A stretch of DNA of 64,000 nt from NCBI GenBank assembly GCA_020698575.1, contig CM036253.1, forward strand, positions 2,965,617-3,029,616, in the 5' to 3' direction. How positions within the stretch are numbered: the stretch's first letter is position 1; every line of letters begins with the position of its first letter. Positions 11,196 through 22,621 of this stretch are shown piece after piece. The position numbers and the translations under genes are program-made. The notes under the pieces are model-generated. The model was not told where the DNA came from. It did not search any database and saw only the letters and a list, made by a program, of their open reading frames with translations. The DNA is from Bostrychus sinensis (Eukaryota > Chordata > Actinopteri > Gobiiformes > Eleotridae).

Positions 11196-12965
11196 ATTCC
11201 CGTCTCCACAGTGAATCATTCAGATGGGAACTTGTAGAGTTTAAAATGGTAAAAAGCTGTATAAATGTTAATATTTGTAGCATTTGTAAAATTGGTAACA
11301 GCAGGGGTTGTTCTGCTCAAGGTTTATGCTGAAGAGTTAAGGTACAGTCAAGATCTATATAGGCTTATTTTTTATACTCCTCTTTCTATGTTTAATCAAG
11401 TTTTATATTAAGTAACCAATAAGTAATAAGTGCAGTGCACAGAGTGTTATCTTCCATCTAATGTTAAGTTCCACAGAAGTTCCACACAGAAGCTACAGAC
11501 AGCAGCAGGGAACGCTCTGCTGTGAACCAGCGTCTGACGCCTGCTGCCAGGGTTTAATAATGGTACAGGTGGACAAACAAGCTGGGACGGCCCAAGAAGC
11601 CCCGCGCAGCTGCAGTAGAAGTTGTGCTGAGGTAACGCAGAAGGAATCAGCAGAGGGGCTTCTGGCTCTCTGGATGAACCGCGGCACGTGCCCAGTAAAA
11701 CACATTTATATGAACAAGGAGGTAAACATACACGACAACTGGGTCGCTCCAGAACAATACGACCACCAGGCTGAAGGTTTCAGAGTGCAACAAGTGCACT
11801 GCACATTATGAATGGGACATAGGTTCACTAAAGCCCTGTTCCCACGGGATAAGCATTTACCCCTGGACCTCTGTAATTCGTGAATACCCCTGACGTCAGT
11901 GTTTTAGTCGGGCGTTCACTCGGGATAAACCATGTCTGTAATTTACTCCATTTTACCAACTTTATTCCAGATCTGACGAATTGAAAATCACACAGATTTA
12001 TATAAAAATCCCAGATTTTTTTATGTTTCTAGCTCTACTTAATCTTAAACTGCTATCTTTGTTGATTTCTGTCCTGACAAAAACAAACTTTACCTCAGGC
12101 TACGACGCAGCTCATCCATTATCTGTGACATTTCTCTTCTTAAACAGCAGGTGGCGCTCTTTATTCACCATTCACTGTGATTCGTCTCTGGATCTAACTT
12201 TAGCACTGAAAGCGTCCTAAATTTCCAAAACAGCCCCATGTTGCTCCAGAAACTTAGTCTGACGTTGCCATGACAACGGGAGGTGGTTTCTGGGTCAACG
12301 CAGTTTGTTTACTTTTTTTTTACTTTTTACTCGAGAAAGAAGTAAAGGTTTGGGAGTAAAACAAAAGAGAGTTTATTATTGGAGAGTTTAACTCCAGAGG
12401 TAAAATGCAGCGTTAAAGACATTTTGGATCACTGTTAGGAACTTTAGGAAACAATCTGCGACAGACTCTCCTGAATCACAGACCTGGGGGATTCTCACAG
12501 GATAAAAATCACAGACGACATCGGTGATTATTACAAATGACGCAGGTCCTGGGTAAAACTGATCCTGTGTAAAAGGGCTTAAGGCGGTACATTTTTCAAA
12601 CTTTGTTGGGTTGGCCTGTCACAGATGACAGGTGCTGGAAATAAAAAGTGGGACGTCCAGTACTGAGGGAAAAAACTGTGGTTAAATTCCTTCCAGGGAG
12701 TTCTCCGGTTCTTTGTGAAGAACCGGTCTGTGCTGTCACGGCTGAGACATTAAACACTCTACGTCTGAGTTTCTTCCCACTCCAGACTCTTCATTTTTAC
12801 AGAAAGCAAGCGCTCCAGTTAGAAGGTTTTAGAAAACTAGAAATGGAATGGAAATGAATATTCACTGGCGTCAGATACCAGGGAAGTTTAGCAGCAAAAG
12901 TAACTCATGGTGGGTGGTTTTTTGAGGCGACGTACTGAGGCTGCATGAACTTTACCTTCACCAAC
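11196..12965. other. Block specific to the left locus
   Basis: Homology to the right locus stops at 11195 and resumes at about 12970 (CTGTTATTCCAGCTC). The roughly 1.77 kb in between is therefore an insertion in the left locus or a deletion in the right. It contains a 116-codon open frame (11461-11811, plus) with no recognisable domain, and the transposon candidate at 11830-12582. Confidence 0.55.
11830..12582. mobile_element. DNA transposon / MITE candidate
   Basis: The ends are imperfect inverted repeats over about 35 bp: the left begins AAGCCCTGTTCCCACGGGAT and the right, reverse complemented, begins AAGCCCTTTTACACAGGATC. Both then continue to a TTTACCC...GGACC motif. No transposase is visible, so it would be non-autonomous. 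I could not define a target-site duplication with certainty. Confidence 0.5.
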
Positions 12966-12969
12966 AGGA

Positions 12970-14590
12970 GCCAGAACACCTGTTATTCCAGCTCTGACAT
13001 GACTTCATGAACTTTTATGAACAATAACTAGACCTTTTTGATCACTCAGTTCATTCTTAGTACCCTTTCACACATTATGATGATGAGTATTCTGTTGGAG
13101 TTTAGCTTTGATTACAGCTGCATTCACTGTGGCATTGTTTCAATACAAAGTCCTGCAACACCACAACTTTTATTTCCATCCAGCGTCGCGTTCATTTTTG
13201 GCCAAGATCTTGTGTTGATGATGGAGAGTGAGACCGCTGCAAAGTTCTCCAGCACATCCAAAAGTTGTCAGTGGGGTTAAGATCGGACTCTGTGGTGGAG
13301 ACTTTTTTTAGTTTATTGCAATGAGAGGCTGTGACTGACGCAGAAGAAAAAGTTTTTATGGAGCCCGGATGTTTGTGAATGATGAGACCAGAGACATAAA
13401 TGATGAAAAATGTAAAGAAAAATATATTGAATGTACAGAGAAAGGGGAAGTGGAACACAATAACACAAAAAGTCTCAGGTTTTCTTTAACAACGTTTGTT
13501 CCAGAGTTCTTTCTGATCCTTTCAGAGTTCCTTAGGAGAAAATAAATAGGTTCCATAATCCAAGGACAGAAGAGCAGGGAAAAGCTTGGTCCTACCAGCT
13601 CACCACTTCCATATGAAGAAGATCAAATCAAAGTACAACAAAAAAACCTGAGCTGTAGGGGTCAGAAAGTATCCATGAGCATCTTCTTTCAGTCATCAGT
13701 AAATACATCAATAATCATTTCAATGCAACAGTGTAAACAAGATAATGACGCTCGGTTCATTAGTTTGTTGTTTATTGTTTTTATTTAATGAAGGGACAAT
13801 GCACATTAAGAACAGAAACATGAAAAAGTCACAGATATCCAAACTCATACTCACCTGTTCTACATTCCTCTCATACATTACAGTAACACATAATCATAAT
13901 GAGCACATTAAAATGACAGAGATACTAATTCATTACTCTGTGCCAAACATACATACACTCACAGAAATATCTATTTACAGTCTGTATACATCTGCATAAT
14001 ATCCTGACTCAGTGCCACGAGACGTACATTATTAGCACTAAAATCAGTTTGTGTTTAAATTGTGTGGACAGTGTTGATTTCTAACAGCCATGCTTGAGTT
14101 GTTGTGAAAAGGAGCTGAGAGTAGACGGCTCACGTATTGTTACTGGGACTGTGTCCAGGTTTGAGAAGCTGGGAAAGAGAAAGCAGCCGCTAAAACTGCT
14201 TTTTCTACATGGAATTCTACAGTCAGCTCTGGAACTTACTCTGGGACATCTAATTTGACTTTCTGGACAAATTGTGCAGAGCGGTGGGGGCCGTGCAGAA
14301 TTTTATAAACAAGTGTGCAGTGGTTAGTTTGAGCAGATTGTTGCAGATTAATATGTTTATTATATTCATATTATATTAATATTATATTAATATTATATTA
14401 TTTTAGTCACAACAATGCAAGGGTTCAGTTAAACTCAGGTGTTTGAGCCACGCAGCTTTACAAACCTGCACTCAACTCACTCTGTCCACTCTGTGGACAA
14501 CAATACAACTAATGGACATGTCCTTATGTCCATCTGTCCTCTGTCTTTCGGACTTTCTGTCCCTCTTTCTCTCTTTTTTGTCTCTCTGTC
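12970..14590. other. Intergenic, no gene recognised
   Basis: A+T-rich sequence with short unconvincing open frames. 14337-14402 has a run of TATTATATTAA-type repeats. Confidence 0.4.
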
Positions 14591-14601
14591 TCTCTGTTAA
14601 A

Positions 14602-14792
14602 CAGCAAGACAGAGACAGGGACAGGGACAGGGACAGAGACTGAGACTGAGACTGAGACTGAGACTGAGACTGAGACTGAGACTGAGACTGAGACTGAGAC
14701 AGGGACAGGGACAGGGACAGGACAGGGACAGGGCAGAGACAGAGACAGAGAGGGACAGGGACAGGGAGGACAGGGACAGAGACAGAGACAGA

Positions 14793-14839
<47 letters not shown>

Positions 14840-14859
14840 AGACAGGGACAGAGGACAGA

Positions 14860-14900
<41 letters not shown>

Positions 14901-16182
14901 AGACAGAGACAGAGACAGAGACAGAGACAGGGACAGGACAGGGACAGGGACAGGACAGAGACAGGGACAGGGACAGAGACAGAGACAGGGACAGGGACAG
15001 GGACAGAGACAGGGACAGAGACAGAGACAGGACAGGGAAAGAGACAGAGACAGAGACAGGAAGAGACAGAGACAGGACAAGACAGGGAAAGAGGACAGAG
15101 GACAGGACAGAGACAAGAGACAGAGACAGAGACAGACGGGACAGGGACAGGACAGAGACAGAGACAGGGACAGGGACAGGGACAGAGACAGGGACAGGAC
15201 AGAGACAGAGACAGGGACAGAGACAGGGACAGGGACAGAGACAGAGACAGAGACAGGGACAGAGACAGGGACAGGGACAGAGACAGGGAAAGAGACAGAG
15301 ACAGAGACAGAGACAGGGACAGGGACAGAGACAGAGACAGAGACAGGGACAGGGACAGAGACAGAGACAGAGAGAGAGACAGGGACAGGGACAGGGACAG
15401 GGACAGAGACAGAGACAGAGACAGAGACAGGGACGGGACAGAGACGAGACAGAGACAGAGACAGGAAAGAGACAGAGACAGAGACAGAGAAGGGACAGAG
15501 ACAGGGACAGAGACAGAGACAGAGACAGGGACAGAGAGAGAGACAGAGACAGGGACAGAGACAGGGACAGGGACAGAGACAGAGACAGAGACAGAGACAG
15601 GACAGGGACAGAACGAGACAGAGACAGGGACAGGGAGGGACAGGGACAGAGACAGAGACGAGACAGAGACAGGGACAGGGACAGAGAGAGAGACAGAGAC
15701 AGGGAAAGAGACAGGGACAGAGACAGAGAGAGAGACAGGGACAGAGACAGAGACAGAGACAGGGACAGAGAGAGAGACAGAGACAGAGAGAGAGACAGAG
15801 ACAGGGACAGAGACAGAGACAGGGACAGAGACAGAGACGGACAGAAGGAGACAGAGACAGAGACAGGACAGAACAGGGCAGAGACGAGACAGAGACAGGG
15901 ACAGAGAGGAGACAGAGACAGGGACGAGACAGGGACAGGGACAGAGACAGAGAGAGAGACAGAGACAGAGACAGAGACAGGGACAGGGACAGGGACAGAG
16001 ACAGAGAGAGAGACAGAGACAGAGACAGAGACAGAGACAGAGACAGGGACAGGGACAGAGAGAGAGACAGAGACAGGGACAGAGACAGGGACAGGGACAG
16101 GACGAGACAAGAGACAGAGAGAGAGACAGAGACAGAGACAGAGACAGGGACAGAGACAGGGACAGAGACAGAGACAGAGACA

Positions 16183-16224
<42 letters not shown>

Positions 16225-16326
16225 AGACAGAGAGAGAGACAGAGACAGAGACAGGACAGGGACAGGGACAGAGAGAGAGACAGAGACAGGGACAGGGACA
16301 GGGACAGAGACAGAGACAGAGACAGA

Positions 16327-16367
<41 letters not shown>

Positions 16368-16531
16368 AGACAGAGAGAGAGACAGAGACAGAGGACAGAG
16401 ACAGAGACAGGGACAGAGACAGGGACAGAGACAGAGTCAGAGGACAGAGAGAGAGACAGAGACAGAGGACAGAGACAGAGACAGGGACAGGGACAGGGAC
16501 AGAGACAGAGGACAGAGACAGAGACAGGGAC
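14602..16531. repeat. (GAGACA/GGGACA)n hexamer array
   Basis: About 1.93 kb of purine-rich hexamers, GAGACA and GGGACA intermixed, with a GAGACT block at 14636-14700 and occasional GAGAGA. The complementary strand therefore encodes long Ser/Leu/Pro/Val/Cys-only frames that are artefacts. The array is not present in the right NLR segment. Confidence 0.97.
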
Positions 16532-16539
16532 AGTTATTT

Positions 16540-18150
16540 GGATGAAAAGTGTTTACTGTAACAAACCATAATGAGTCAGACTCAGTCGCAGAGAAAACCA
16601 GGTCCAGGTAAAGTCATAAAGTTTTACTGAGGACAACTCACACAAGAATCCAGGCAATGGTCTCCAAACGGGCGAATCCAATACGAGGAGCCAAACAAGC
16701 ACAAGTCACATCCACAAATAAAACAAACTGAGCAGAAAACCGCGAGACAGCTCTGAACGCACAGTTAACAAAACAATCTGTCAGGGAGCGAAGGGGAAAG
16801 GTGGAGACTAAATCCTCTGTGGGAGGGGACACAGTAAGACACAGGTGTAGCACATCAGGGCGGGGCAATCACAAAGGCGGGAAACACAGGAGGCGGAAGT
16901 AAATGTGAAACGAGAGGGACAGGTAAGTTCTTCAAATAAAACAAAGATAATGCAGAAAACTAAGCCTAACTCAGCAGCCAGGGAGAGAACGGGACAGTTT
17001 CCATTTCCACAGCCTGCCTCTGTAAAGTCTTTACTGAAGAAGGATCTGGAGCTGCTGCTGTTCTGAGCTCAGAGCTGGCTCTAGAACAACTTACTCCGCT
17101 TTAGGTCTTTCTGCTCCGTTTTTAAGTCCCGCTTTAGTTCTGCTCGCGGCCAAAAAACAAAGCTTTAGCCGCCGAGAGGGCGAGAGCGGGCCCTAAAATG
17201 CCCAGATGTGTGCGTGGCTTAGACGGGCCTGTAACCCAGAGACGCTGCTGAGGGCCACAAAGCCTTTACCTGCATTTATTTAAAGAACAAAAAGCTGTCC
17301 CGGGCTCTGGCAGAGGAAGTGAACGATGTTATAAATGCCTCGTGATGCCCGCCCTCTAACAGGGAGGCAGACGGGAACACACACGATATAAACATGGCTC
17401 CTACACTTCTGCTTTCAGCTCGTTTTGGACACACACTTCTTTCCCAAAAACACAGCAAAATTACAAACTTCCCTTTCAGAGGACGTTCTTTTCTAATGAC
17501 ACTGCACACAAACATTTGTTTATTATATTATTATTATTATTATTGTTATTATCATACTGTAGTGTACAGTAGTATTTTTCTGTTACACCAACATCAATTT
17601 ATTGCTCTTCAGTTTTTATTCCCATGCATTTTGCAAGGCAGAAGAAAAACAGCCTCCATTGAAACTGTCTGTAATAAAGCTCTGCTGCCCCTGGTGGTTT
17701 GGGGTAATCTGACCAAAAACCTCATTTCCCTTTATTTGAAGGTAAAGCTCAGATTTCCTAGGTTTTCATGATAAAAGTATAATAATATGTCAGGATTACA
17801 GTTTGTCACAGATCTGTGGTTATATGGAAGGGGCCCAAACGGTGCCTAAGGTAAAGAGGGTCAGTACATTTTGAAGGAGCCCAGATAGCAATGATTTCCA
17901 ATAAAAAAGTCCTGGGTTAGACAACAGTTAAATCCATCTTTAGATTAAGGCTACTGTCGCCATCTGCTGGTTTGTAAATGTAAGTTCACACAGGCGTCTG
18001 TCTCACAGCCACAGCTGAGGCCTGTTAGCAGATAAAATCATCAAATGCTAAAGCTAAAGTTAAATTTAACTTTGCTAAAGTATCATATATAATCTGCCCA
18101 GGTTTAGGCCCTGTTGGGTATCAACAAAGTTCTTAGATTATGACTCCTCA
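16540..18150. other. Intergenic, no gene recognised
   Basis: No supported gene. A short TTA microsatellite lies at about 17521-17552. Nothing resembling NLR LRR or B30.2 exons is visible on the minus strand here, although this is where the 3' part of the NLR gene would lie. Confidence 0.4.
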
Positions 18151-18740
18151 CAGATTCATCTTGAGCTATGACTTTTAACCATATACATATGATGTGAGAG
18201 TAGTACTGATGTGTTTGGCTTAACGCTAGTTACTGTGTCTTCTTCTTATTTAGTCACCTCCTTAGCAGTGACAGCTCAGGCTGAGTTTTAAACCACATGT
18301 GTATGTTGTTTTTAGATCAGTTTTGTTTGGCTGACAGCTGCTGCTTGCCAGTTGTTAGTGCTGTTCTCGGTCCATCTCCCAGTCTGTGTGGGGCAGCTTC
18401 AAAAGGCTCAGCCTGACCCAAAACCAGATTTATGTTCTCAGGCCAGAGTCCGGTATCCACTCTGTCCATACCAAGAACAGACAACCGTCCACAAAACAAC
18501 ACAAGTATAGAATGGACCTTAGTCATACATTTGTCATTCTTGTACTTTCCTTTACTATAAAAGCTGTGAAAACCTTGAACGGGAGGTGTCCTCCTAGACC
18601 GGAGGAGCTCTTCTGAGAGACGCTGAGAACGTTGGCAGAGCTACGTCAGCGACTGCTCCGCTCCACACTCAACTCTGTTTCTTCATTACCACTGTACTTG
18701 CTTTCTGGATTATTTTGGATCCTGTTGATCTTAATAAATA
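18150..18740 (+). mobile_element. LTR-like or promoter-bearing insertion candidate
   Basis: The plus strand has a TATA box (TATAAAAG, 18556-18563) and ends in TTAATAAATAAA, where it meets the NLR coding sequence at about 18740. That order (TATA, roughly 180 bp, then a polyadenylation-like signal at the edge) resembles a retroviral-type LTR inserted in antisense to the NLR gene. No TG/CA termini or target-site duplication could be fixed, so this is inference. Confidence 0.3.
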
Positions 18741-20115
18741 AAACAGTGGAGCATGTGAACCGCAGCCAGAAACTCCTGGACGCTCAGATGGACGAAGCTG
18801 TAGACTGATTTGTTGAAGATGACACTCTCTCGTTTGAAGATCTCTGTACAGAGTCCTGAGTAGACCGAGGCCTCGGTCAGGTCCAAACCCACCTGCTGCA
18901 GGTCTTCTTGGTAGAACATGATGTTTCCTTCCTGCAGATGTTCAAAGGCGAGTCTCCCCAGCTTCAGGAGGACCTCACAGTCGGCCTGAGTCAGCTCTGG
19001 ACCACTGGTCTCCTGTCTGTACTTCCTCTTCCTCTGAGTCTGCACTAACAGGAAGTGAGCGTACATGTCTGTGAGGGTCTGGGGCAGGGCTCCTCTCTGA
19101 TCGCTTCTCAACATGTGGTCCAGGACCGTGGCTGTGATCCAGCAGAAGACTGGGATCTGACTCATGATGTGGAGGCTGCGGGACGTCCTGATGTGGGACA
19201 GGACTCTGTCACACTGCTCTTCATCTGTGAACCTCTTCCTGAAGTACTCCTCCTTCTGTTTGTCAGTGATGAAGCCCCTGACCTCTGTGACCCTCTGCAC
19301 ACACTCAGCAGGGATCTGATTGGCTGCCGCCGGTCGGGAGGTGATCCATATAAGGGCAGAAGGAAGCAGAGTGCCTTTGATGAGGTTTACCAGCAGCACC
19401 TTGACCTCTGACCTCTGTGTGACCTCAGAGATGAGCTCACAGGTGAAGTCCAGAGTGAGTCTGCTCTCGTCGAGGCCATCGAAGATGAACAGGAGTTTCC
19501 TCTGGGCCAGTGTCTGTGCTGTGAGCTTCTGTAGCGGTGGATGGAACACATGTATCAGCGTCAGCAGACTGTAGCGCTCCTCTCTGACCAGGTTCAGCTC
19601 TCTGAACGACAGCGGCACCACCAGGTCCACCTCCTGGTTCTGTAAGTCCTGGGCCCAGTCCAGAGTGAACTTCAGAACCGAGAAGGTCTTCCCCACTCCG
19701 GCCACGCCGCGGGTCAGCACCACTCTGATGGGTTTCTCCTCTTTCTCCTTCTGCCCCTGCTGATGCTCAGGGGCTAACGGTTTAAAGATGTCGTGGCACC
19801 TGATTGGAGCGTCGTGGACAGTCTTCTTGGAGACAGTCTTCTTGGACAGAGTCTCCTTGGACAGAGTCTCCTTGGACAGAGTCTCCTTGGACAGAGTCTT
19901 CTTGGACAGAGTCCTCTTGGACAGAGTCTCCTTGGACAGAGTCTTCTTGGACAGAGTCTCCAGCTGCGTCTCCTCATGTTGGGTACTGACCTCTTCACTG
20001 TGGGCCTCTGTGATGTACAGCTCAGAGTAGATCCTGTTCAGAGAAGTTCTACTTCCTGTTTCAGTTCCTTCAGACACACTCTCACATCTCTGCTCCAGAC
20101 TCCTCTTAAGGTCTC
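18731..20115 (-). CDS. NLR FISNA-NACHT exon
   Basis: After the acceptor (CCTGTTTCAG, AG at 20117-20116) the exon reads DLKRSLEQRCESVSEG, then LNRIYSELYITE, a signature of the fish FISNA region. Walker A is GVAGVGKT (19685-19708) and Walker B is LLFIFDGLDE (19466-19495). Downstream come WITSRPAAANQIP (the sensor region) and SFVHLSVQEFLAAVHMLHCF (the winged-helix end), then stop. The open frame extends upstream to 20215, but that part is intron. A pentapeptide array sits between FISNA and NACHT (19817-19960). The usual family exon continues past MLHCF for some residues; here it stops three codons later, where the sequence changes character. I read this as truncation, probably by an insertion. 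Confidence 0.92.
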
Positions 20116-22585
20116 CTGAAACAGGGACAGAGTGTTTGCATTTGAAACACCAAAGACTTATCAATGTGGAATAAGAAAGAACATCGTTTGTAATCAGTGA
20201 CAAAATGTGCTCCATGATGTGTGTCCTGCTCTGAAACTGGATCAGTCAAAAATAAAGTTTACTACTGAACTAGTTTTATAAAGGAGTGGTTTTATTTTAT
20301 TTGTATTTTAACGTTAAACTGTAAAATGTCCTGCGCTGTGACTGTAACAAGTTCAAAATACAAACATTTATAAAATAAGTGTCCCATTAATATTGCTGTG
20401 TTTATGTTGTGTGTCTGTGATTGAACTGAAGGCCTCAGCTCTTTACACTCAGCACTTTTACTGTGGTTGGACTGTTTTTTCTGTACAATGACAATAAATC
20501 TACTCTGTTCTAGATCAGCAGCAGGTTCATGTTTGGTGTCCTGTGCTGCGTTTGTCAGAAAATAGAATTCTGAATGTTCAGATATTTTAGAGTGTAAATA
20601 GATTTATGTATTTAGTTTACACAGCAGCCATGTTGAGTTCTTTATGACAGGAACTCAAAATGTTTAAATATCTAGAATATGACTGGACCACAGAGTCTCT
20701 GGACCAGGACCTGGTCCAGACTCGGACCACAGAGTCTCTGGATCAGGACCTGGTCCAGACTCGGACCACAGAGTCTCTGGATCAGGACCTGGTCCAGACT
20801 TAGACCACAGAGTCTCTGGATCAGGACCTGGTCCAGACTTGGACCACAGAGTCTCTGGATCAGGACCTGGTCCAGACTTGGACCACAGAGTCTCTGGATC
20901 AGGACCTGGTCCAGACTCCTGTAATAAAGAAATGTGTTTGTGTTTAAATAAATTCTGACTCCTGTGGAATAAGAAACCAGAGAGCTTTGTTCCATCTGAG
21001 ATCACTGCTGCTTACTTTCTAAGCTACTCTTAGCTCTTATGATGATTGAATGGTCTTACTTTGTTCAGTGAAGTGGAAGTTCAGTCTCGGTCTTTGTCCA
21101 CACTGAGGACAGGACTGAGGTGAACCAGACTGGGCCCAGTTTGAAGAGAAACACTGTCTGCAGAACCAGTGTCCACAGCTGGTAGAGACTGGATCCCTCA
21201 GGACGCTCCCACACAGACAACAGGACACTGGGCCTGGACCAGGACTCTCTCTGTGGACATCAACACTCTCAGTAAAACAGGTTTACAAAGGTCCTGCTGC
21301 TGCTTCAGACCAAACACACAACACTTCACCTGCACCTAATGAAGCTCATTCACTTTACATCCTCTCACTTCGTCTGTGGAGGCTCTCAGTCATCCAGGAG
21401 ATCATAAAACTGCTTTAAAAGAAGGCTTATGGACCAAAGGCTGTTCTATAGAAGACCTTTTTCCCTTCAGCCAAGGCCCACAGGAGATGAACGACTCTCC
21501 CTCTGACTCCAACTGCAGACCACTCAGCTGATCCTGTCTCTGAGTCTGGTTTGAACACTCCTCTGTGAGGGATAGAAGCTCAGCTCACTGTTACTTCAGA
21601 ACTGACAAAGTCTCTTGGATGAGGGACAAAACGTCTTCTACAGAACAAGATGCCTTCTTTGACCTTTCACTTGGTTTGCAGACTACCTGTCTAATAGAAC
21701 ACAGTGTGTCCAAATGGCTGGGTCCACTTCCTCTTTTCTTGAGGTGTCTAAAGGAGTGCCTCAGGGCTCAATCTTAGGCCCCCTTTTATTTTCCATCTAT
21801 ATTACATATTGCAAATTTGGTCCGTAAACTGAGGGTAAAGCTTGGATTCTATTATAGAAATAAATCCTGTTTCTCCCTCAGAGGTCGTAAGCTTCTGGTA
21901 TCTGTGACCTTTTTACATTTGTTGGATTATGGTGATGTTCTGCTTATGAATGCCTCAACTAAATGCTTTCAGTCTCTAAATACTGTCTATCACTGTGCAT
22001 TGAGATTTGTAACGGGCTGTGGTCGTCTCACTCATCACTGTGAACTGTACGCCAGAGAGGAATGGCCTTCATTGTCAGTGCGAAGGTTCACTCATTGGAT
22101 GACCCTGATTTATAAGACTCTTCTTGGCTTTGTCCCAACTTACTTAAGCACTCTCCTACAAAGGACAAGAAATCATTATGCTCTGCGTTCATGTGACATT
22201 TATCATTTCTTTGTCCCCCGTGTTAGGACTGATTTGGGGAAACAAGCTTTTAGTTATGCTGCCTCTTCTGCCTGGAAAACTCTACAGACTGAGCTGAATC
22301 TGTCTAATCTTATTCCTCTCAGTGCTTTTTTTTCTTAAAAACCAAACGAGAGTCCTTCGAACAGTGCTTGTGTTTCTAATTTGTTACTCCTGTAGTTCTT
22401 AACTATTGCACTTTTAAATGTCTGACTTATGTATTGTTTTTTTTTTTTTTTTTTTTTTTATTGATTTTTTTATCTGTCTATTTGTTATTGTTAAATTGGT
22501 ATAAAGTTGATGTGTGCTGCTGACCACTTGGCCAGGTCACCCTTGTAAAAGAGATCTTGATCTCAATGGGTCTATTATCTGGATA

Positions 22586-22621
<36 letters not shown>

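Noticed and set aside
11461..11811. 116-codon plus-strand protein
   Set aside because: No recognisable domain, no splice context, and it lies in a locus-specific insertion next to a transposon candidate.
14524..16110. 528-codon Ser/Leu/Pro/Val frame
   Set aside because: Translation of the hexamer array only.
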